Shown: piece by piece, positions 1-10,200 of the stretch
Layout: each line of letters opens with the position of its first letter
Numbering within the stretch: position 1 is the first letter of the stretch
From: Synechococcus sp. MEDNS5
GTDB taxonomy: Bacteria; Cyanobacteriota; Cyanobacteriia; PCC-6307; Cyanobiaceae
Reading direction: 5' to 3'
DNA length: 64,000 bases
Assembly: GCF_014279875.1 (NCBI RefSeq)
Contig: NZ_CP047952.1
Span: 248,001 to 312,000 of the forward strand
Made by a program: the position numbers and the translations under genes
Notes under the pieces: model-generated
The model's input: only the letters and a program-made list of their open reading frames with translations
The model's database searches: none
What the model was told of the DNA's origin: nothing

Positions 1-172
1 TTCCGTAGATGTAGGGAGCTGTGGTGACGGTGCCCGAACCACCACTGCCGTAGAAATAATTGCCACTGCTTCCGCCGATGTTCTCGGTTTGGGCGATGCC
101 ACGACCCATTGACCCACACGCCAAAAGCAGGGTGGGCAACACGATCATCAGCCGTTGGGCAGAACTTCTCAA
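1..172 (-). CDS. N-terminal part of a secreted Gly/Tyr/Ser-rich protein (runs off left edge)
   Basis: The minus-strand frame opens with a TTG at 170-172, preceded by an AAGGA-like ribosome-binding site at a good distance. An ATG eight codons further in (146-148) is the alternative start. The first residues read like a Sec signal peptide: basic N-terminus (RSSAQR), hydrophobic core (LMIVLPTLLLAC), then GSMGRGIAQT. The mature part begins with a Gly/Ser/Tyr-rich stretch and is still open at the window edge. The Cys in LLLACGS could be a weak lipobox, but the surrounding residues fit ordinary signal peptidase I cleavage at least as well. I do not recognise the family. It points away from the Tic22-like gene and lies on the same strand as the giant autotransporter. 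Confidence 0.55.
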   Translation of the reverse strand, partial: MRSSAQRLMIVLPTLLLACGSMGRGIAQTENIGGSSGNYFYGSGGSGTVTTAPYIYG

Positions 173-405
173 TATTTTCCTTTTGCAGAGAGATTTTAAA
201 GTGTTTGAACCTGACTGCAGAAATTGCAGGATTTGCCCACATTGGTTTGTACAGCGCAATTGGCTGGTAGTTCGTAGTTGGCGCGCAGCATGGGGTGTGT
301 GGTAACGCGATTCGGGGCTTTGCGGCATCGTCTTTGTCGATCTCGCCGTGGTTGTTTGAGCGCAAGGTCTTGAAAGGAAGCGATGGCCTGTGATTTGTAA
401 GGCAG

Positions 406-426
406 AAGCATCGGTAATCGATGCTT
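406..426 (+). promoter_or_regulatory. Hairpin in the leader of the Tic22-like gene
   Basis: An 8-bp perfect inverted repeat (AAGCATCG / CGATGCTT) around the 5-nt loop GTAAT lies 22 nt before the ATG at 449. No T-run follows, so it is not a standard terminator. In the mRNA it would form a stem just upstream of the start region. The rest of 173-448 is a non-coding spacer between two divergent genes, where I see no other clear element. Confidence 0.3.
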
Positions 427-442
427 TAATTGGTGCGAGATT

Positions 443-1135
443 TTGATCATGATGGCCAAAACGATCTCTGCGGCTCTCGCACTCGTTGGAATGTCTTTGG
501 CGGCGCCAGTTGCGTATGCGTTGGAGCCTGAAATGGTGGACGGCAAATTTAAAGAGGTGAGGGTGCTGACGCCTGTCACCAAGGCAGGAGAGCTAAAGCC
601 ACTCAAGCAGGCAGGAATGGTGGCTTTTTTCTCGCCTCTTGCAGCTGATTTGTTTGCCCAGGAGTGGCGTAAGCGTCCTGGCAATGAAGGTGAATTTCGT
701 GTGGCTCCTTTGGCCTTGACGCAGTTTGAGTCTGCATACCTGGCGGCAAAAGAGAGCAATTCAGATCTTGCTAAGACTTACGTTCCTGACCCCGCGCAAA
801 TTCCTGCTGTGGTGGGTCTGCAACTTCAGCAAGGCCGGACCATGGAGGAGGCTCGATCATTAGCGCGCCGCGAGCCTTATGTGTTCTGCCCTGATCCTTT
901 GGTGCGCATCACCCAAACCCAGGATGGCAAGTCTTCCACTGTTGTTCCTTGTGCGTTCACATTTACATCCATGGCATTGCTGGTGAACCGCACCAACCAG
1001 AATGCCAAGGCTCCGACTGTTCTGCGGGCTTATTCCCTCCAGGAGATGGTGCAATTCTTGAGTGAGCAGTCTGGCGATGATGCTCGCAATCTGGTGATTG
1101 CCTCTCCAATTGCTGCTCCAACTGCCGAGAATTAA
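443..1135 (+). CDS. Exported Tic22-like family protein (putative OMP-biogenesis chaperone)
   Basis: This encodes about 230 aa with a clear Sec signal peptide: MMAKT, a hydrophobic core ALALVGMSLAAP, and probable cleavage after VAYA. The frame opens at TTG 443, but ATG 449 or 452 are more natural starts. The mature protein has the layout of cyanobacterial Tic22: an early VRVLTPVT strand, a short strand VAFFSP followed by a helix with FAQEW, RVAPLALTQFE, a run of short strands near CPDPLVRI, and a final helix before VIASP. In cyanobacteria, Tic22 proteins are periplasmic or lumenal and have been linked to Omp85-dependent outer-membrane biogenesis. The family call is from fold-level resemblance only. 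Being convergent with a giant autotransporter, a helper role in its export is an attractive but unproven inference. Two cysteines (in FCPDP and VPCAF) could form a disulfide. Confidence 0.5.
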   Translation: MIMMAKTISAALALVGMSLAAPVAYALEPEMVDGKFKEVRVLTPVTKAGELKPLKQAGMVAFFSPLAADLFAQEWRKRPGNEGEFRVAPLALTQFESAYLAAKESNSDLAKTYVPDPAQIPAVVGLQLQQGRTMEEARSLARREPYVFCPDPLVRITQTQDGKSSTVVPCAFTFTSMALLVNRTNQNAKAPTVLRAYSLQEMVQFLSEQSGDDARNLVIASPIAAPTAEN

Positions 1136-1161
1136 GGTTCATACGGTGTTTACACCTGAAT

Positions 1162-1190
1162 AAAAAAACGGCCCTAATGGCCGTTTTTTT
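1162..1190. terminator. Bidirectional intrinsic terminator
   Basis: ACGGCC (1168-1173), loop CTAAT, GGCCGT (1179-1184), with a run of A on the left and T on the right, so that the hairpin has a U-tract on both strands. It lies between the convergent Tic22-like gene (ends 1135) and the giant autotransporter gene (ends 1227) and can terminate both. Confidence 0.85.
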
Positions 1191-1226
1191 ATTGGAGGTT
1201 GTTTTGGTGAGAGACCTAAGGAGAGA

Positions 1227-4200
1227 TCAGAACTTCCAGCGGAAGCCACCGCCGTAGTTGATGGATTCAGTGCTGCCAGGAGAGAGCTGACCGAGACCGT
1301 TGACGTAGAGGCTGAGCTTGTCGTTCATGACGACATCAAGTCCAAGACCGATGTTCCACCAAGAGGAAGGAGCAGTAACACCTGCGACGGTGAACGAGGA
1401 GCCTGGAGCGGCAGTGAATTGTGCGGTGAGGTCTCGGTTGGTGTTACCGAGATCCCAGGCATAACCAACGGAGACGCGTGGGATGACGGTCATGCCGTTG
1501 GTTTGGAAGGGTTGCTTGAACTCAAGGGCGAGCTCAAGAGGAACGGAGCTGTAGGAGACGTTGTCGTAGCGGAGTGAGTAGCTGGCCTTGCCTGGATCGG
1601 GGTAGGCGATGAGGGGGTTGCCTGGCTGCTGGTAGGCGCGGTTGTTGGAGGAAGTGGATTCGGAGTAGCTGTTTTGGTTGAGTTGCAACCAGCTGAGTCC
1701 GAGTGAGGGGATGAGGCTGCCGCGGTTGCCTGTGTTGATGACCTGGCTGATTTGGAGAGTGCCGCCGAGAGCGGTGCTGTTGCTGGTGGCGTTTTCAGTG
1801 GCTGGGTAACCGGGGATATTGACTTGGCGTGTGATGTCGGTGTTAAAGCCACCAGCGCCAAAGGTGCCTGTGAGCCAGGTGGCGGAGCCGAGGCGTTGCT
1901 TGGCGTAGAGCATGCCACTCCAGCCTTCTGTTTCGCCAAAGGTGTTGGGTTCACCGGTGGTGGTCCAGAGGTTGTCAAAGCGTCCGGCGATACCGACCAG
2001 TGTGTTGGAACCGATCAGGGTGTCAGCGCCGATGGTGGTGTTGAAGGCCGTGGTGTTGTATCCGGCCTGATCAGAGCTGCCGCTGGCGGGAGTGGTGGCC
2101 CCTGATCCGCCGGCATTGACCCAGCTGCGCCACTTGCCGCAATCGGCGGGATCACCGGTGTAGTCCTGATCGGGCTGGAGCTGTTGAACCTCGGCGATGC
2201 AGCGCTGGAGTTGGTTGAGGATGGCGCTGTCGAGGGCGTTGTTGACGTCTTGCTGGAAGCCCAGACCAGCGGTGATGGTGGCTTGTGGGAAGGCGGCTGA
2301 TGTGGCGCCTGAGAGCTGGCGGTAGAGGGAGTTGAGATCGTTGGTGGTTTCTTGAGCAAAGATCAGCGCGGCAGTGGATTCAAACTTGTTGGTGCTGCCT
2401 GCGGCTTGGATGTCGTTGATGGCCTGGCCGACGGCTGTGCTGTTGGGATCGAGACCGCTGGGTGCGTAATCCACGGTGTAGAGGAAGCTGAGATCCTGGT
2501 TGTTGTCGATGAGATCGAAACTGAAGGATGCAACAGCTGATTTGGGAGCGACCAGTTTGAGATCACCGATGGTGATGCCTTGCTTGGCATCGACGATGCC
2601 TTCTGAGATGAAGGTGCCAGGCATGGCCTGACCGACCTGGTTGGCGAGGAGCTCAACGGTGCCGTTGAGGTTGGCGCGGAAGTTGGTGGTGAGGTTGTCG
2701 GTTTCGCCGGAGCGGAGGACGAGATCAGCCTCATAGAGGGAGGTGTCAGTGGTGTCGTAGTTGGCGTTGACCACGAGGTTGCCGATGCGGTATTCGCCGT
2801 TGGGGTTGATGACACCGCTTTGGGTGAGGGTGACGTTGCCGTTGGCATCAACGAGCTGTGATTCCATGCGGGCATCAGGAGCGTTGTAGATGTTGCGGGT
2901 GATGCCGGGGATGATGATGTCACCGGAGATTTCGCCGTAGTTATTGATTTCATCAGGGCCGCCTGGTCCTGTGATGGCAGGGCTGGTGCCATCGGAGCCG
3001 CCGATGATGGTGCCGTAGTTGTTGACGCGCTCCACCCGGCTGGTGGGGAGGTTGATGGCCGAGCCGCCATCACCACCTTGGATGACGGCACCAGCGGCGT
3101 TTTCAACGCGGAGGTTGCCGCTGCTGAGGAGGTTGGTGCTCTTGGTGATGCCGACGCCGCCTTGGCCTGTGGCCTGGATCACGCCGCTGTTGCGAACCAC
3201 GACTTCACCGGCTGGAGATGTGCCATCGATGACGCCCTCGGTGATGGCGCTGACTGAGCCATCGGGGTTTTGGTAGAGGAAAGCGCCGCCTGTGGCGTTT
3301 TGGAAGAGCAGTGCAACGGCATTGGTGCCAGAAGCGGTGATGACGCCGCTGTTGTCGATGTTGATATCACCGGAGGAACCGGTTGGATTGCCGAGCAGTG
3401 AGGTGCTGTCGTCTTTGCTGACGCCGCCAAAGACAAAGCCACCACCGCCGGCGATGGTTTGAGCGACGACGGCATGGGATCCGGTGCCGCTGGTGGCGAT
3501 GGTGCCTGTGTTGGAGAAGGAGATGGAACCGGAGTTGGAGGCTGTGTTGGTGTTGTTGAGGGAAACAGAACCAGAGGAGGACCCGCTGACACCGCCACCA
3601 CCGCCGATGGTCTGGAGGAGAAGGCCAAAGCTGTTGTCACCGGAGGTGGAGATGATGCCGGAGTTGGAGGCGGAGATGTCCGCAGAAGCGGTGGAAGTAC
3701 CGGCGTGGCCGGTGGCGGAGAAGGAAGTGCTGGTGCCGCCTGTGGTGTAGCCGCCACCGCCGCCGATGGTTTGAAGGACGACAGCAGGTGAGAGGTTTCC
3801 AGAGGTGGAGATAGCAGCGCCTGTATTGGAGAAGGAGATGGCGCCAGCGGAGGCATCAGCGTTGAGGGTGCCTGTGCCGCCAGCACCGAGTTGAACAGAG
3901 CCTGTGGTGGAGGCCGCGAAGCCACCACCACCACCGATGGATTGCGCGATGAAGGCTGGGCTGGTGTTACCGGAGGAGAAGAGCTGAGCGCCGGAGTTGA
4001 GGGAGAGGGAGAGAGCAGCGGCGGAGGTATTGCCTGAATTGGGAGAAGTGAGGGTTGTATTGCGTCCGAGGGAGAGGTTTCCGGCGACGGTATCGAGGCT
4101 GCCGCCACCACCACCGATGGATTGAGCGAGAAGGGCAGGGGAGTTGGAACCAGCGGAGCCAACGCGGTTATCGATGGAGAGAGCGAGGGAACCAGCGGAG

Positions 4201-7200
4201 CGATTGCCGCGTCCGAGGCCGCCGAGGTTGGCATTAGCGCCGATGGCACCGGCGAGGCCGCCACCGCCACCGATGGTTTGGATGATGGCGCCAGCGCTGC
4301 GATCACCAGCGCTTGTGAGATTGGAGTTCAGGGTGATCTCAAGATTGCCGGATTGACCATTGGGCGTGCCAAGGAGAGCAGAGGTGCCACCGAGGTTGGC
4401 GTTGCCGCCCACATCACCAACGCGGCCGCCGCCGCCGCCGAGGGTTTGAATCATCAGAGCAGCAGCATCAGTGCCGTTGGTGGCGGAATCGATCTGGCTG
4501 CTGAGGGTGAGGCTGGCGCCTGTGGAGGTGCCCCTGTAGAGGCCGCCGATCTGTGCGTCAGCACTGGTGCTGCCGGTGTAGCCACCACCACCACCGATGG
4601 ATTGATAGGTGAGGCCGCTGGAGCCAGTGCCGGTGGTGGTGATGGCACTGCTGCCACCGGCGGTAAAGCTGATGCTGCCACCGCTGCCCTCGCTTCCGAG
4701 GCTGCCGCCGCCGAGGAGCAGGTTGCCACTGCTTGTTTTGGAGCTTGGGAAGACGAGGCCGCCGCCACCACCGACGGACTGGAGAACGAAGGCAGGTGAT
4801 TGACGTCCAGTGGTGACGACGGAGCCGTTACCGCCATTGCTGGCGAGATCGAGGGAGACATTACCGGCGTTACCGCGACCTCCATTCGCACCGAGGGTGA
4901 CGCTTCCGCCAGCCGTGCCTGCGCGGCCACCACCTGCACCAATGGATTGAGCAGAGATTCCGATGGATTGATCACCGGTGGTGGTGATCGTGCCGGTGCT
5001 GCTAATGCTCAGATCGCCGGCATCGCCAGCACCTCCATTGCTGTTGCCAAGGTTGAGAGCGGTGGATGTTTCGCCGACGAGTCCACCACCACCACCAATG
5101 GATTGGGCGAGTAGAGCATCACTGCCGAATCCTGCTGTGAAGAGCTCACCGCTGAGATTGATGTTGATGGCACCGCCATCCAGCGCGGTGCTGGTACGTG
5201 CACCAGCGGTGGCGCTGGCGCTGTTGATGGGTGCATACCCGCCACCACCACCGATGGTCTGTGCGATCAGGGCTGGAGAGAGGGCTCCGAAGGTGGAGAG
5301 GGCATCCTCAATGCTGAGATCAAGATCGGCACCTGTGTTGCGTGTCGCGCGATCGCCACCAAGGTTGACTGTGGTGGCTTCTGCGCCTTTAAGGCCAAAG
5401 ACAGCGCCACCACCACCACCGATCGATTGGGCGACGACAGCTGCGGAATTGCTGCCACCAGTTGCGATCGGGGCGCTGGTGGAGAAGGTGATGCTTTCGG
5501 CGTCGTTGTTGCCGATGACGGAGCCGCCGAGGTTGATGGCATTGCCGCCGGCGGAGGTGGTGTAGAGGCCGCCTCCGGCGATCGATTGCAGGATCACGCC
5601 GGTGGAATTGTCGCCTGTGGTGCTGATGGCTCCGGCATTGGAGAAGGCGATGGCACCGGAGCGGCTGTCGCCGAAGCCAGAGCCACCAGCGGAGACTGCG
5701 GTGGGAGCACTACCGATGAGGCCGCCACTGCCGCCGATGGATTGAATGGTGAAGCCAGGTGAGCTGACGCCAGCGGTGGCGATGGGTGCGCCGCTGCTGG
5801 CGGTGATGGCACCAGCACGGACATCGCTGAGGAGTGCGGAGGTGCTGCCTGTGGTGAGGCTGCCGTCCACTGCGCCGAGCAGACCACCGCCACCACCGAT
5901 GGATTGCAGCACAACGCCCGGGCTGTCATTACCGGTGGTGGTGATGCTGCGGGAGAGCTGGGTGTAAGCGAGGGAGCCTGCGGAGGCATCAACCCCTGCT
6001 AGCTGGGTGCCACCGATGGTGACGTTGCCGCCGACATCGGCGACGATGCCGCCACCACCACCGATGGATTGCAGGACTGCACCGGGGCTGTTGGCCCCGA
6101 AGGTGGCGACTTCAAAGGGGAGCGTGAGCGCAAGGTCGGCACCTGTGGAGGTTCCAGTGGTGAGGCCGCCGAGCTGAACGGTGCCAGCGGGGACGCTGCC
6201 GATCCAGCCGCCGCCACCACCAATGGATTGGTGGATAACGCCAGGGGAGAAGGCGCCTGTGGCCTGGAGTGTGCCGCCGCCCTCGATGAGGGTGAGTGTG
6301 CCGCCGGAGCCTGCGGTGCCATTGGTGTTGCCGCCAAGGATGACGGTGCCGCTGCCACTGGAATTACCGAGGCCGACCATGCCGCCGCCGCCGCCAACGG
6401 ACTGCATGAGGTAGGTGGGTGAGTAGTCGCCGCTGGTGGCGATCACGCCGCCAGCATTGTTGAGGATGACGTTGCCGCCATCACCGCGCCCGTTGTCGGC
6501 GCCGAGGGTCATGGAGCCGCTGGCGGAACCGACGCGACCGCCACCCGCACCGACGGATTGGGCCACAACGCCGATGCTGTAGAGGCCTGCGGTGCTGATC
6601 GTGCCGCCCTGGTTGTTCACCACTACATCGCCGGCCTTGCCGCTGGCATTGACGGCACCGAGCCGGAGTGAGGAGCTGCTGGCGCCAGCGGTGCCCCCAC
6701 CGGCACCGATCGACTGGGCGAGTACACCTTCCGAGTTGTTGCCGAGGGTGGTGATCCGGCCGCGATTGTCGATGGCGACGTTGCTGGAATTGGCGACACC
6801 CCCATCCATCCCGAGGCGGATCGTTGCGCCGTTCTGGGAGGTAAAGCCACCGCCACCGCCCACGCTCTGGGCGATCACACCCTGCGATTGCACGCCGGCG
6901 GTGACCAGGTTGCTGCCGCTGCTGAAGAAGAGATCGACCGGGCCGCTGCTGCCGACCTGCTGTCCGGCGCCGCCAAGTTCCACCAGGGCCGCGCTGCCGC
7001 TGCCGTCACCGCCCACGTAACCGCCACCGCCACCGACCGACTGGGCGATCACCGCCGGAGAGGAGGTGCCGGTGGTTTGGATGCGGGAGTCGAATTTGGA
7101 GGTGAGGCTGACGCTGCCGGCTGTGGTGGTGCCGACCACATCCCCCCCCAAACTCACGGAACCGCTGGAGGTGAAGCCCACACCGCCACCGCCACCGATC

Positions 7201-10200
7201 GACTGCAGGGTGAGGCCGGGGCTGTTGCGGCCTTCCGTGCTGATCTGCCAGTTGCGACTGATCGCCTGGACGTTGCCGGCAGAGGTGTCGGCGATGCTCA
7301 CGGTGCCGAGGTTCAGCTGGTTGCCGGCCACATCAGCGGCGTAGCCGCCACCGCCACCGATTGACTGGAGCACAACTCCGGGGCTTTCAGCACCCTGAGT
7401 GATGGCTGTGAAGGGGCCGTTGAGGGAGATCGCGCCGGCACGCAGGGAGCCGCTGCCGTTGCCTCCGAGGATGAGATCACCGGCCACGGAGTTGACACTG
7501 CCCCCACCGCCACCGATCGATTGCACCACCAGAGCGGCGGAGTCGTCGCCTGTGGAGGTCATCGAGGCGCCGGCATTGCTGATCACGCGAATGGCACCGC
7601 CATCAGCGTTGCCGCTGCCGTTGGTCATGCCGAGCGTGGCGTTGCCGCCAACGGTGCCGAGTCGTCCGCCGCCGCCACCGATCGCCTGCACCAGCATCAC
7701 CGGGGAGGTGGAGCCGGTGGTGATGAGATCGCCTTGAATATCAATCAGGATGGCTTGCTCCACCGCTTGATCGGGGCAGCTGCCGAAGCGGCAGGCCACG
7801 GGGTAGAGCAGGCCGCTGTTGCCGGCGATGCCCAGATTTCCGCTGCTGCCGGAACTGCCGAGGGTGGCGTCGGTGGCGAGATCGCCGGCGAAACCGCCAC
7901 CGGCGCCAATCGATTGCACCACCAGGCCGGGGCTGATGTTCCCGGTGGTCTGCAGCTGGCCCCGCAGGATCACGCTCACGGCGCCACCGGTGCCGGAGCT
8001 GAGATCGCTGGCGCCGAGCGTCGCGGAAGAGAGGCTGTCCACAAGCGACCAACCACCACCACCACCGATCGATTGCAGAACGGCGGCTGTTGATCGTAGC
8101 CCGCTGGTGGCAATCGTGTTGCCGCCATTGGAGATGAAGTTGATGGCGCCGGCATTGGCACTGCTGCTGTTGCTGCTGCCTAACTGGATCAGGCCGCTGT
8201 TCGCCGATTGCAGTCCCTGTACGGCACCACCCCCGCCGGCGAGGCTCTGCAGCAGCACAGCAGGGGAGGCTACGCCGGAGGTGACAACGTCGGCGTTGTT
8301 GGTGACGGTCACAGCGCCGCTGTTCGCCCCGCTGGCGGTGCGGCTGCCGAGGATGAGGCTCTGACCGGTCACACCCTCGCTGAGCAGGGCGGCCAGACCA
8401 CCGCCTCCGCCCACCGATTGGGCCACCAGGCCGGCGGCGTTGTTGCCGGCTGTGCGGATCGCACCGCCGCTGGTGAGGCTGATGGCGCTGCCGCTGCTCA
8501 GCGAGGAGGTCTCGGCACCCAGCCAGCTGGAGTACAGCGAAGTGTTGATGCCGGCAATGCCACCACCACCACCGACGCTCTGGCTCAACAGGCCAGTGCT
8601 GTTTTCACCCAGGGTGGTGATGCTGGAGCTGCTGGTGATGGTCACAGCACCACCGCTCTGGCTCACGCTGCTGGCGTCGCTGCCCAATTGCAGCTCCCCA
8701 TCCACGTTGCCGATACGGCCGCCGCCGCCACCGATGCTCTGGGCCAGCAGACCCGGAGCGTTGTTGCCCTGGGTGCTGATCGATCCGCTGCTGCGCCCGG
8801 TGATGGCGCCGCCATCGAGAGAGCTGCCGCTGCTGGTGATGTCGGTGGCACCGAGCAGGGCGGCGCCGTCCACGTTGTCGGCCATGCCACCGCCACCGCC
8901 CACGCTTTGCAGCACCAGACCGATGCCGTAGTTGCCGCTGCTGCTAATCACGCCGCTGTAGTCGGCTTCGATCGCACCGCTTGCCATGTTGCCGCTGCTT
9001 TGCGACGCCCCCAGGCGGGTGATGTAGCGGGAGGAGCCGGCGTAGCCGCCGCCACCGCCGATGCTCTGGCTCACCAGCACTGGCGAGTTATCGCCCTGGC
9101 TGATGAGGTCGGCATCGATGGTCAAAGTGATAGAGCCACCATCTCCGCCATCAGACAGCAAGGAGCCGAGCAGGGAATAGGTGGAACCCTCGTCGATCAG
9201 CACCCAACCGCCGCCGCCGCCGATGCTTTGGGCCAGCACCACTGAGGAATTGTCGGCCTTGGTGCTGAACTGACTGCCTCGGGCATCGAGGTTGATGGCA
9301 CCACCGTCACCACCACCACCGGAACCTGTGATCAAGGCGGTTAAGCCGAGATCGATGTCGTCGAGGAAGGAGAGCTCGTAATTTTCGTTGGTGCTGATGC
9401 TTGATAGAAGATTGAGCCAGGACTGTTGCCAGGACGCAGCGGTATCCGCCAGGGAAGCGCTCACGCTGCCCTGGCTGCCCATCAGGATCGCCCCGGAATT
9501 GCTGGCATCGAGGTCCACATCACCAATGAAGCCGCCACCGCTACCGATGCTCTGCAGGATCAGGGCCTGGGAGCCAATCCCTTCGGTTTGGAGGATGCCG
9601 CTGGTGCTGATGGTCAGATCACCCGCTTGCGAGGAGCCGGCCCCATTGCTACCGAGCTTGATGAAGTTTGGGGTGTTGCTCAGGGGGATGTAGGCACCAG
9701 CACCGGCGATGCTCTGGCCGAGCAAGGCTGGGGAGGCGATGCCAACCGTGGTGATGTCGGCAGTGTTGTTCAGGCTGATCGCGCCGCTATCGCTGATGGC
9801 CTTGCCGCGGCTGCCCACATTCACCAGCTGGTCGGTGCTCCCCACGGAGCCGGTGATGGCGCCACCACCACCGGTGCTTAGCAGGATCAGACCGGGGGAA
9901 TAATCGCCTGCGGTGCTGATCCGGGAACTGTTGATGGCACTGATCGCCCCACCCCGGGCACTGCCGCTGCTGATCTGTGAACCAACGTTGAGGTCACCGC
10001 GAACATTCGCGATGAAGCCACCACCACCACCGTTGCTCATCATCGCCAAACCACTTGAGCCATCGCCCTCGGTGCGGATCAGGGCGCCGGTCTGCTGGAC
10101 GTTGACCGATCCAGCATCCGCCACCACGGCCGACTCTGTGACCGTGCCCATCTGCACCCTTTGACTCGCACCCCCAAATACAGTGCCGCCTCCGCCGCCG

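Noticed and set aside
196-759. Minus-strand 187-codon frame over the start of the Tic22-like gene
   Set aside because: It is antisense to a gene with a convincing signal peptide, and its translation has no domain character.
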